Source of the DNA: Strongylocentrotus purpuratus
Lineage: Eukaryota > Echinodermata > Echinoidea > Camarodonta > Strongylocentrotidae
DNA: 64,000 bases
Direction of reading: 5' to 3'
Assembly (NCBI RefSeq): GCF_000002235.5
Contig: NW_022145597.1
Location: 23,390,923 to 23,454,922 of the forward strand
The number at the start of each line of letters is the position of its first letter. The stretch's first letter is position 1. Below are positions 42,943 through 54,900 of the stretch, one piece after another. The notes under the pieces were generated by a model, which saw only the letters and a program-made list of their open reading frames with translations, had not been told where the DNA came from and did no database searches. Position numbers and translations under genes: made by a program.

Positions 42943-45900
42943 TTACAATACCATCTCATGTGAAATTCTTTTCTTTTTATGGTAAACATTACTGTCAATT
43001 TCTTGCGGAGAAGATATACTTTTGATCTGGTTGAGTGAGCCATAGATCTTGGTGACAAACAAGAAGCAAGCAAAGAATCCCATGGTACCTGTGAAAGTAA
43101 AAAAATAAAAGGAAAGAATTGTAAAGATTGTGGCACATTTCTATATAACAGATTGAAGGGCTAATACAACATTAATGGCACAATGATATGAATGAAAATA
43201 GGAGGGGGGGGGGGGTGTAAAGTGTTGTACACTAATTATGATTTATAATAAGAGTCTTCTTGAGGCTGGATTTTGTAGAACTCAAATATGAACAACTTGT
43301 TGTATTTATTAGATGTATGTGAAGCCGCATTACAATCTGCGGTAGCAATAATCATGGGCATATGATATAGGTCATTTGTTGAACATACATGTAGATATAA
43401 AATGATATCATATCACAATCCCTCTTCTCAATGAAAACTTAATTTCATATTTAGATCCATACTGTTTAAAATATCTTTTTAAAATTCTTTGCTTAAGAAA
43501 TTAAACTTGTGCTAATATGAACTTACAATTTCGTCCCTTTCTTTGTTTGTTTGTTGTTGTTTTTTTCCAAAAACAATTTGAAAATTCTATCACATTTGTT
43601 TTTCATTTGAATGCGAATTGTTTGCTTATTTATCTAAAATGTTTTGATCAGACTTCAGTTATCATCTTGCTTTATAATGCAATAAACTTAATTAATAAAC
43701 AAAACATGACATATTCAATATGTCTCTTTAAATCTAACTACTCAAAACCTTGTAAACATTGTTAAAGAAAGCAAAAGACAACAATTATTTAAATTATCTC
43801 CAACCATATCAATATTTTACATATCGTATCTCTCTGGTTTCTTAATAGTACGACCTGATCTGGTGGTGTATGGTTGGTGGTGATTCGATGGTGTGTCTGG
43901 TTTGCTTTGTGTTTGTTCTGTTTGTGCATTCTGCTGGTCGTGTACATCATTTTGTCTATCACTAGCATGTTGACGGTTTTGTTCCATGCTGTCCCTCTCT
44001 TGGGTTGGTTTGATGTGCCTACGATTTCGTCGTAGAGTGTAACCTGATGATGTCTCTACTTCATATGACCTTGGTTCTGGTCTCCTGTTTGTGATCTTTC
44101 CTCTGTCCCATCTACCAGTCTCTTGATTTTGGATTCTGACTTCTTGTCCTTTGTGTAGTGGGGGAAGGTTGGTAGCGTGCTTGTCGTCAAAGTATTTCTT
44201 TTGGTCATCCTGCCTGGTCTGCAGTCTCTGGTAGATGTCATCCTTTTGGGGTGACTGGTTCCGAATCCTGGTCGGTATGTTGGTTTGGATCTTCCTCCCC
44301 AGTAACAGCTCTGCTGGAGATGGTAGATGGCTGTCCAATGGAGTGGCTCTCAGGCATTGCAATGCCTTGTTGACGCCTATGTTATCTCTCTTAGCTTTCT
44401 TCATGGTGTTCTTGACAGTTTGTACTTGCCTCTCTATAAATCCATTGGATTGTGGATATCTCGGGCTTGAGGTTACATGTTGGAAATTCCAGTCTCTGGC
44501 AAACTCTACGAATATGGCACTATTGTATTGAGGTCCATTGTCGCTCATTAGTCTCTCGGGGGTTCCTTGTTCAGAGAAGATTTCCTTAAGCAGTCTGACG
44601 ACAGCACTACTTGTTGCTTGCTGTGGTAACTGCTTTACAATTGGATACTTTGAGAATACGTCAGCAACAAGAAGGTACTCTCTTCCATCAAGTGTGAAGA
44701 GGTCAGTTGTGACAAATTGCCAAGGTCTGACAGGAATTTCATGTGGCTGCAGAGTCTCTGATGGCAGGGAGTTCCCATATTCTTGACATACAGAACATTT
44801 CCGTACCATCATCTCGATCTCCTGATTTATGCCATTCCAGAAGATACAGCTCTTTGCTCTCAGTTGGCATTTGATGATGCCTTGATGTCCCTCATGTAGC
44901 TTGTTCAGGTATTCCTTTGTCAGGCATTTGGGGATGACAATTCTTGAACCTTTCAGGATAATCCCGTCTTCAATGGACATCTCGTCCCTGTATGGCCAGT
45001 ATTTGATCAGGCTTTTGTCAAGTTTACGCCTTTCTTCTGGCCATCCCTCTAGGATTACATCTCTCAGGATGCAAAGTTCACAGTCCTCTGATGTTGCGGT
45101 GCGGATCTCCAGTAGCTTCTTGTCTGAGAACATTACAAAGTCAACTTTCATGTGCATTTCAGGAGACTCAGGAGGCAGAGGATTGAGTCTTGACATGGCA
45201 TCAGACAGAAGCATCTCCTTTCCAGGTTTATATTTCACTGTCATGTCATACCCTTGGAGTCTGAGCAGTAGTCTTTGTAGTCTTGGGGGTGCAGCTCCAA
45301 GGTTCTTGAGAGTGATCATCTCTAGTGGTTTGTGATCCGAGAGGATAGTGAAACTTCTGCCGAAGACGAACGTGTGAAACTTTTCACATGCGTAGACAAC
45401 TGCTAGCATCTCTCTCTCAATGTTAGCGTATCGCTGCTCGGTGTCTGTGAGGGACTTTGAGGCAAACGCTATTGGTCTCCCTTCCTGTGTGAGGGCTGCT
45501 CCAACGCCTTTCATCGATGCATCTACTTCTAGGACAACAGGTTTCTTTGGATCAAAGTAAGCAAGTGTGGTCTCCTTGCAGATCATATCTTTGATGGTCT
45601 CAAACACCTTCTGATGTGAATCAGTCCAGCTATATATCACATCTTTCTTCACAAGTTCCCGAAGTGGTGCAGTCAGTGAGGCAAGTCTTGGAATGAATGG
45701 TGACATGTAGGTCACAATGCCTAGGAACTCTCGGAGTTCTGTCACGTTCTGTGGTGCGTTCAGGGCTGATATGGCTGCTGTCTTCTGTGGGTCTGGTTGC
45801 ACTCCATCTTTGCTGAAGACAAGGCCATAGAATCTCACTCGGTCTTGCTTGATGTGGCATTTGTTCCAGTTCAGGACGAGTCCATGCTCCTTTGCGACGC

Positions 45901-48900
45901 GCATCAGATTGTGTAAGTTGGCGTCATGTTCCACTGCCGTCTTTCCTACGACTGCTATGTCATCGGCCATTCCTATGACTCCAGGACATTTCTCTAGTAT
46001 TTGATTCATTCGTTGCTGGAACACGTCCTGAGAAACGCACAAGCCAAAAGGTAGTCTTTTGAAACGGTAACGACCAAAGGGACTATTGAAGGTCGTCAAA
46101 TGGCTTGATTCTTCATCTAGCTGTATAGCCCAATATCCATGTCTGGCATCCAGGGTACTGAACACTGTTGCTCCTTCAAACTGGTGTCGGACTTCTTCAA
46201 TGGTTGGCATCGGCATATGGCTTCTCTTGATTGCCTTATTTAAGTCTTTTGGGTCAAGGCAAATTCTCCATCTTCCATTGGGCTTCTGGGTGTATGCCAA
46301 GCTTGATACCCAGTCTGTTGGCTTAGTGACACTTTCTATCACTTCAAGACTCTCCATCTCATCAAGTTCTTTCTTGATGTCATCCTTTATGCCTATCGGG
46401 CATCGTCGAACTGCATGTATCACAGGAGCCGCATCTTTGTCGATCACGATGTGGTATTTCCCATCAAATTTTCCGATTCCATCAAATCTATCGGGATACA
46501 AAGTCTTCAAATGCTCTCTATCTTTGATGGGACTATCATGGCTCTCCATCAGACTGCAATTCAAGACTACTAATCCTAGATCCAGGCACAACTCAAGTCC
46601 AAGGATGGCCGGTCTTTGAGTCTTCACCACAAAGAATTCTGCATCTGCTTGTCTGTCCTGGTGGTTACAGCTCAGCGTATGTAGGCCTACTTGTGGAATA
46701 ACACTCTTTTCACCATAGCCTGTTATCGTTATCGGTGACTTTCTTAGCTTTCCTGTGATAGGTTCCCCATTAGAGTCCACGCGATCAGGGTACATCTTCT
46801 GGTAAATGCGTAATGGAAGAATATTCCCTTCAGATCCTGTATCAACTTTGGCTTTTAGAGTCGCTGGTCCTCTTCCGATCTCAACTCCGATCACAGCGAA
46901 GGCTTCGTTCTTTCTGATCTGGTCTACACAGATGGTCTCAAACCGCATGTCGTCAGTTTCTTCTGTTTCTTCCTCTTCTTTCATCTCATGGAGTCTCTTT
47001 GATCTCTGTGCTTGCGACCTTTTCGGATATGTCTTTGTAGCTTCTTGTTTCCTTTGCCACTGCTGTTTAGATTCTTGTTCCTGTTTCTTCAGTCGGCAGC
47101 ATTTCTCCCAGTGATTCATTTTATCACAGTTTCTGCATTTGGTGCCATAAGCAGGGCACTTCCTCGGTGGATGGTTCAGTCCACAGAATGAGCACTGTTT
47201 CTTCCTTTGGATATGTTGCTTCGTCATATCAACGTTGACGGCTTGACCATGAAGGAGTCTCATATCCGCCTCAGTTGCCTCCTGGGTTCTGGCGATGTCC
47301 AAAGCTGTATTTAACGTCAGTTTCTCATCCTTGGCCAACAATGTTTGCTGTACCTTCTTGCTTGAGGTGCCAATGACGATCTGTTCTATGAGGCGACCTT
47401 CAAGTTCAATGTCCGCAAACTTGCATTTTTGTGCTTGTATTTTGCATCTGGCCATGAAGTCGTCTATGGCTTCGGCTGGTTCCTGTGCCAATTTCTGCAG
47501 CTGAAATCTTGCCAGACGGAAATTGGTCTTTGGTTCGAAATGTTTTATGAAAGCTTCGAAGACCTCAGCTGGGGTCTTGAAGTCCTTTCCCCAGGATTTG
47601 TGAATCCTGATACCCTCTTGACCCAGCCACAACATGATGTATGTACATTTCTCTTGGTCAGACTTCTTGTTAAGCGGCCCTGAAAATATCAACTCACAAT
47701 AGTATTGAAAATTTCTAAATTCAGTCGGCAAATCTTTGGATGCCCAATCCATGCAGGGTGGGTTGATTCCTGTCATCTCTCCCATGTTGTTTGTTTGTGT
47801 GTGTGACTTTGTAACAGCCAATAAAATCTAATATAGCCTAGAAGTCTAAGTCACATAAAAAAAAAAACTACTACTAGTCATATTCAGCCTTATACATAAA
47901 GGAGTAAGGTCATATAGTGTGCCTTATCCTAATATACAAATAGGAGTAGGGTTACATTAAAATTCACACCCTATCCTGTGTTATCAATACTGCAATGAGA
48001 CAAAATATCTATGGCATTCGTTATACTGCATCGCAACAAACATCATCAATAATACAATTCCAAAGCAATTTATTCCTTTGCCAGTCCAACTCTTCCATGT
48101 CTCTATTAAATATAAGCCGGCCCTTCAATACCTATCCATGGATTTACTCACATTAAATGATCATGGTCAGGTTGGTGATTCAACCATTCTATTCAAACAT
48201 GTGCAAATAATGAATTCAGCAAAGCGTCCATTATTTCAAAATGTTGAATCTTGATTAAAATCTAGTGTCTCTCAGTTCAAGTTCATATCTTATTCCACGG
48301 AGATCTGTATTCCCAGGTTTCACTCTCATAGGTCTATAGTATGTGGGTGTCGATCGAGGTGTCCAGCTCCAGCGACGTCGTCGATCCTCCCGATGAGCTC
48401 CGAGTCCGTGTGGCTCAGTTCCAAACCAAAATGCAGGGCTGGGAGTAGACCTCTATAGCGCCCTAGCTGTACTGTACTGTTCCCGGTCGAGCCTCTAGGC
48501 TCTGCTCCTGGCGAGCCTCTAGGCTCTGGTTCTGCCTCCGCATCAAGCTGGTCCTGAATGTAGGGCAAATAATCACTTCTCGATCAGTGCTGTGCTATCG
48601 GACGGTAGGCTCACTCGGTCTCAGTTCGTATGGGGTTTAAAATCTCATATTTGCGACTCACCAAATAATCAGTGTCGTTTTCTGCAGTACTCAAACGTCC
48701 CTCAAATATATCGCTGACCTGTTCAGAGCTTCACCTTTCTCAGTTCAAAATTCATCTCAGCGGAATATCAGTCCAAAATCGTTGTAGATGAAAACTAACT
48801 TGCTCAAATCGCGAAGTTTCCGTCATTCACAATGTAAACAATCGACTCACACTGTTCAGTTCAAAATTCCTCCGCGGTTAGCGCGCGTAATTTTTCGTAC

Positions 48901-51900
48901 GTGCTAGTCAGTTCCATACCGCATATACACACGAGCCAAATTAGCACAGGGGGTCGATGCGCGTAAACGAAATCCCAACCTAGGCCTGGCCGGTAAACGG
49001 TGCTTAAATTGTCCATAGAATCCAAATCCGGGCTCCACCTGCACTCAAAATGGTCTAGCAAAGTCCTGGCACCGCTGCCACCATGTAAAGTGTTGTACAC
49101 TAATTATGATTTATAATAAGAGTCTTCTTGAGGCTGGATTTTGTAGAACTCAAATATGAACAACTTGTTGTATTTATTAGATGTATGTGAAGCCGCATTA
49201 CAATCTGCGGTAGCAATAATCATGGGCATATGATATAGGTCATTTGTTGAACATACATGTAGATATAAAATGATATCATATCACAGGGGGGGGGGATGAG
49301 AGGACTGATCGACACATGTGGTTTCTTTTGCTGCAGCAGTTTTTTTGAGGAAGTTTACCACATGTGAGAATGAGGCTTCAGGGGGAGGGGGTAAGCATCA
49401 CTGTAGACAGGTGGCCTTTCTAGAGAGGTGGGCACTGTAGAGGGGTTCGGAATGTTACACTTACCACAGAAGAGGAAGAAGAGGATAACCATGATGATTG
49501 TGTATCCAAAGTAGAGGACAGTGCTGGCCCAGCCGTGCATGGTCAGTTTGGAGGCAAAGTAGTGAATGCAGTAGATGAAGAAGTAGATGGCAGTGAAACC
49601 GCTCGTCACGAAAGAGCGCCACCACCAGTGATAGTTCTTGAACAAAAAAAAAACAAGGCAGCAAACATTTAAAAGCAGATAGGCGACATTAAACTTAGCT
49701 GTGGGACACATTCAAATCAGACTGACCATTTCTGATGTATCATTTTTTTTGTTACTAGTTTGCAGGCACAGGCCCTAGTTTGGCATACTAACACAATTCC
49801 ATAAAGCACTGGCTGTGAAAGCAGCAGCTACTGTACATGGCCTACAGAGGGCAGTAGACAGTGATTTCCTTGTGACCTTTGAACTCATGACCCCAAAAAT
49901 TAATCAGTTCATTGGCTCTGCAAAATACATACATGACCTACGTTTAGCAGGAATCCATCAATCGGTTCTGGTGATAACGCAATCACGAGAACAGGACGTA
50001 CAGACGGATATACAACCCGAAAACTTAATGCCTCCGGCTACTTCGTTGCGGAGGCATAAAAATGTGCTTGCAAACTACTTTTTTATATTGACATGTTCTA
50101 ATTTGACTTCACTATTTACACATTCTGGGAAATAGAAGTCATTGGCTCACAGTACTTATCTCCATAAAGTCTCCACTGAGCATTTTCCCCCTACAAAAAG
50201 AGAGAAGGAAAGAGAAAGAGAGAGATAGAAATATGGAAAGACAGAGAAAGAAAAACAGTAAAAAAATAGGGGAAAGTAATAAGAAAGAATAGGAGAGGAA
50301 AGAGGGCGACAGAGATAGACAGATAGAGAGAGAATGAAAGAAAGGACCTTACCTCGGCACGTAAATGGAAATAGCAAAGGATAATGGTTGCTTCAGAGCA
50401 AGTGATGACCAAGATAATAGCCACCAAGGACAGGAAACCAAACATGTAATAGACTTGGTGGGACCTGGTATTAGAGAAAATAACAAAATAAAGTAACGCA
50501 TTATGGGTTCAGAGTTTTTATTGGTCTTAAAGGTATTACAAAGTTTTGGTATGGGTTCTTGAATTTGGTTCAAATCAACATTTTGGAAGCATAATTTTAA
50601 GCATTTTACAATATTCAATGATCCTTGTCGCGGTTGAAATCGAGTCTAAAGTGATGAAATTGTAAATAATAAACTCTTTACCGGTATGTTGTATATTTCC
50701 CACTCAAGACTGATATTACTTTAGCTTTAAAACAATTTTTCTTGACTGCAATCGACTGATTAGCTATTCCGGTTTGGAAATTGCATATTCTGAGATTTTC
50801 ATGGTTGCAACTACCATGGAATGGCCTTAGGCGAGATTTCAAATATTTGAAACTTACCGGGAGCACCAGTAAATTTTTGATTATTCAATTTCTCGATCTG
50901 ATCTGAATAAGATATTTTCATTACTCTGTATGATAGAAATTTAAATGTACAAACCATACTATTCACTTGTATGCAGTAATCTCAGTCGTACTTAAAAGAA
51001 AGGTTAACATGAAATTCCTCAAACTATCATCTTTATCCCCCATATAGAGCAAAAACGTTCAATCCATGTTACCATGGTAATGGATAACTTACCAGATGCC
51101 ATTTAGGATGAAGAAAAGTTGTACGAAGATGCATCCAAAGGGCAGGATACCACCCATGATGATACCTGGGAGAGGGCGGGTGCAGCAAGACCGTTTGGGG
51201 ATATGACGAGGGATCTCATTGGTGGGTAAAGGGAACTCGATGGGCTGTCAACAAATACAAAGGGTTCATATTTAGAATGTCATGAAATGTTAGAAGTACA
51301 TGCACGCACTTAAAATTTCATCTTGGTCCTTTGATCTCCAGGATGGCTACCTGAGTGCTAAAAGGGATGGCTGTAGAACTGTGTTTGTACCACAGAAGGT
51401 TGAGGATGAAGAAGATACAAAAACTTATGAATAAACTGTTCATGTCTTTTTAGGGTAATTTACTTGTCTGCTTCTTGAAGCCAAAGCCAAAGAGGCACCT
51501 ATTAACTCATATCCTGCCATAAGGCTGCATGCACGCTACCGTTATAGTGCTTTGTACACGTGAGCGCACTATCGATTGGCTGCTTAATTCATGTGAGCGA
51601 GCCACAGCTTAGCTGCTTTAAGCATGCATGCATGCATTTGTAATTATAGCAGTTATTGTTCATGCTCATTGTACTCTGCTGAGTGCTTTGCACGTGCTAT
51701 TCATTGCACCATCAGATTATCAGATTATCTCACAATAAACTTGGCACGGAGGATTTGTGGCTTGGCACAATGGGGATCAGCCCTGTGGTACTGGGCTGTA
51801 TTGATTATGGCAGGATAAGAGTTAAGACCAGGAGGTATAGAGAGTAAGAAGCAAAAGGGCAAAAGATAGCTACCTCCTAAGGAAAAAGGTCTTTCTAAAA

Positions 51901-54900
51901 CTATGATCACTAACCCGCTTCAAGCCAAAGTAGGCACCGATGAGGACCAAGGGGGTGGAGACGAAGAACCAGAGAGCCAAGATGGCCACCAAGGTGCTGA
52001 AGGGGATGGCTGCAGAGCTGTGCTCATACCACAAGATGAGATTGAGGATGAAGAAGATACCGAAGATAATGCCTGGGATGAGGAAACTGGTAGAGAGGAC
52101 GTTGGACTTCCAGCGCTCACCACCAAATGCTGTAAAATAGGAAATTAATAAATGATAAGAGGGGCGGAACGACATGGCTATCTATCTGGCTGGAAATGCT
52201 AGTATTATATAGTTTTAATGAGCAAGTTCACACTTTGCAATTTCTCTAATACCGGTAATCACTTTAATTCAGATAGATTGGCCTTTTCATGGCTAATCAT
52301 TATATAGTTTAAAAGAGCGAGTTCACACTTTGCACTTTCTTTAAGGAGAATTTATTCAGCTAGAGGGTTGACCTTTTGCTTCTTTCCTTGTATTTTGTCT
52401 TTTCTCATTCTTTTCTTGTTGTTGTCCAATTGTTATTATCAATTTGGACTCAGGCATACCAGTTGGGTTTTACAAATTTAGCCTGAAAAGATACCTAGAA
52501 ATACTGGAGCTGCATAAGTCCTGTACAAATTCAAGCCTGAAAAAAAATATGTAAAGAGAAATGAATAGGCCTAAAATCAGGGAAACCCTGAAAAGAGGCA
52601 TCCCTGTATTGAAGAGGGCAGAAGGAACTTACTCTTGTATATATTCAAGTTGCTCTAACTGTAATTATTAATCTGAACTTGGGGAAACCTGTTGGTTTAA
52701 CTCATTTAGCCTGAAAAGATACCTGGAAATATTGTACCTACACATGTTCTGTACAATATCAAGACAGAAAAGTGGCCTCCTTGTGAACTCCACAGAGGGC
52801 AGAAGTCACTTACTCTTGTATATTCTGGAGGAGACGTATCCAGCAATGAATCCCAACAGGACATAGAGAACCATGACACAGGTCATCAGAGAACCACGGT
52901 TGGCAGGTGACAATAATCCCAGACAAGCTAAACCTAGAGAACAAAAAAAGTTATAAATGTATAACAAAAATGCCATACAAGAAAAAAGTGGTGGACTGCA
53001 CTTGAAGAACAACTTACATTTATATTCAATGATGGTGAACCAAAGAGAACCATATCTCCTTTTTGCTTTTCATTGTTCTGTAATGAAATCAAACTAGTGT
53101 CAATATACTATCTGATAACATATTCTTATTCCTGTTTTTATCACTCAGAAACCTGGATGCTGTAATCCAAAGAGTTGTCTTTCTGGGGCCCTGTTTCATA
53201 GAGAGTTGGAATAGATTCAAATCAATCGCAACTCAAAATTAATGCAACTGTGTACTTAAAAGATAGGAGTTGCAATTAATTTCAAATTGCTATCGATTCG
53301 TATCTATCGCAACTCTTTAGAAGATGGGGCTTAGAGCTTCGGCAGATTCTCTATGTGCAGAGACTTAATTCAAGTATTACTCAGCATAAAACTTTCAAAG
53401 CTGGACCACTGGCAAGATTTGTTATGAAAGTTGCTGGTTTTGCAGTATCACAGTAAGTATATAGTTAAATCAATCTTGATGGACACCTCTTTATAAAGTC
53501 CTCAATGTCTTCCTTGAGGAATAAATATGTTGTAAGAGTCTGTCTAGAATAACCACTTAGCCAACCGTTTCATGGGTGGTCTTTGCAGACAGGTTTGACT
53601 GGATTATTGTTTTTTGGCAATTTCATGTATACTGCTTTCAATAGCAAGGGACAATCAGTACTTAAAGCTACTGAAATCCTGATTGGCCATGAGTAGATTT
53701 GTCATAGATTTGAGGCAGTTGTTCTTGATTATATGTTTTATGACACCTATCCGGACCCTAACTTACCAAGTGTGAGGAAGCTTGTAATGATGATCTGGGC
53801 CCCGGTTCCTAGGAAGATGGAGAGGAGCATTCCGCCTTTTGGTGGCCTGAACACATCACCATGGACAACCCTCCAGCCAGACTCTTCCTGGGCCTTTTCC
53901 TACAGGGACAGAATATATGATAAAGACTTGTTGACGAACATTGAACAACAAGGGATGGACAGGGTTTGAATCCCTACCACAGCTTTGACGTCCTTGGCAA
54001 GAGCAGTGGTCTCCTTATCCGGTGACCCGGGTCCATAACCAAGTCGATGTGCTAGTGCACTTTGGTAAGGCATTAATCCTCATCACCAGGTCCCTCAGAG
54101 AGGACCTAAAGCCGTGGGCCGTCTGGTTGCTTACTTACAAGTATTTATGCTTTCTTAGCAGTCAGGTAAAATAACAACCACCACCATTAATGTACGATTG
54201 CAACACTCGATCCAGATGTAGGAGTACATGCAGGTACCTGGTGGGCTTAAATTCCTTGAACGCACTGAGCACAATAATTGTGGGAACTACATGCAAAGCA
54301 ATGCAATGATATCCAAAGCCCTTTAGAAGCGCATAGAGGTGTTATATCATAATGTGATATAAGCTATAATATACAAGAATGGATTATTATTATTATTATC
54401 ATTAATCTTGCAAGCCGGATGTACATCGATCTCATGGACTATCCATTTTTTATAGAGAAAAATCATAATAAAAGAAAAAAATAAAATTTAGGAAAAAGTC
54501 AGGGAAAAACAAATACATTGGTAAACAGCTTTAAATCAGGAAATAATCAGGCTCGATTTTACTACACAGACAGTGAGTACGAGTATGGGACTTTTATTGA
54601 ATGCAGCTACATTTTTCCATCCCCACACACCATTCCTTTGCATGTAAACGAAAAAGATGCAGTGATTTCCTGCATCATGTGTGAAAAAGCGCTAACTCTT
54701 ATTCTACCAAAATGAATACAGCACAGGGCTAATCCCCATAGTGCCAAGCCACAAATCCCTCCTGTGCCAAGTTCATTTTGAGATAATCTGATGGTGCGAT
54801 CAATAGCGCATGCGTAGCACTCAGCACAGTACAGTAATAATCAAGAACAATAACTGCTATTACGAATGCGAGCATGCATGCATAAAGCAGCTAAGCTGTG

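Larger units (their letters stand above)
43216..49285 (-). mobile_element. Ty3/Gypsy element, Mag/SURL-like, looks whole
   Basis: A 6.07-kb element bounded by two 202-bp LTRs that read identically. In element order (minus strand): LTR 49,084-49,285, primer-binding site, 1.26-kb leader, one 1,334-codon Gag-Pol frame, ~400-bp 3' region, polypurine tract and LTR 43,216-43,417. LTRs start TG and end CA. It is inserted in a G run (12 G on one side, 10 on the other), so the target duplication is some of those G. Identical LTRs indicate a very recent insertion. It occupies nearly all of the last TM9SF2 intron, in the same orientation as the gene. Confidence 0.95.

Noticed and set aside
46086-46619. 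177-codon frame on the plus strand, and others antisense to 43,817-47,821
   Set aside because: Shadow of the Gag-Pol frame on the opposite strand, with no domain of its own.
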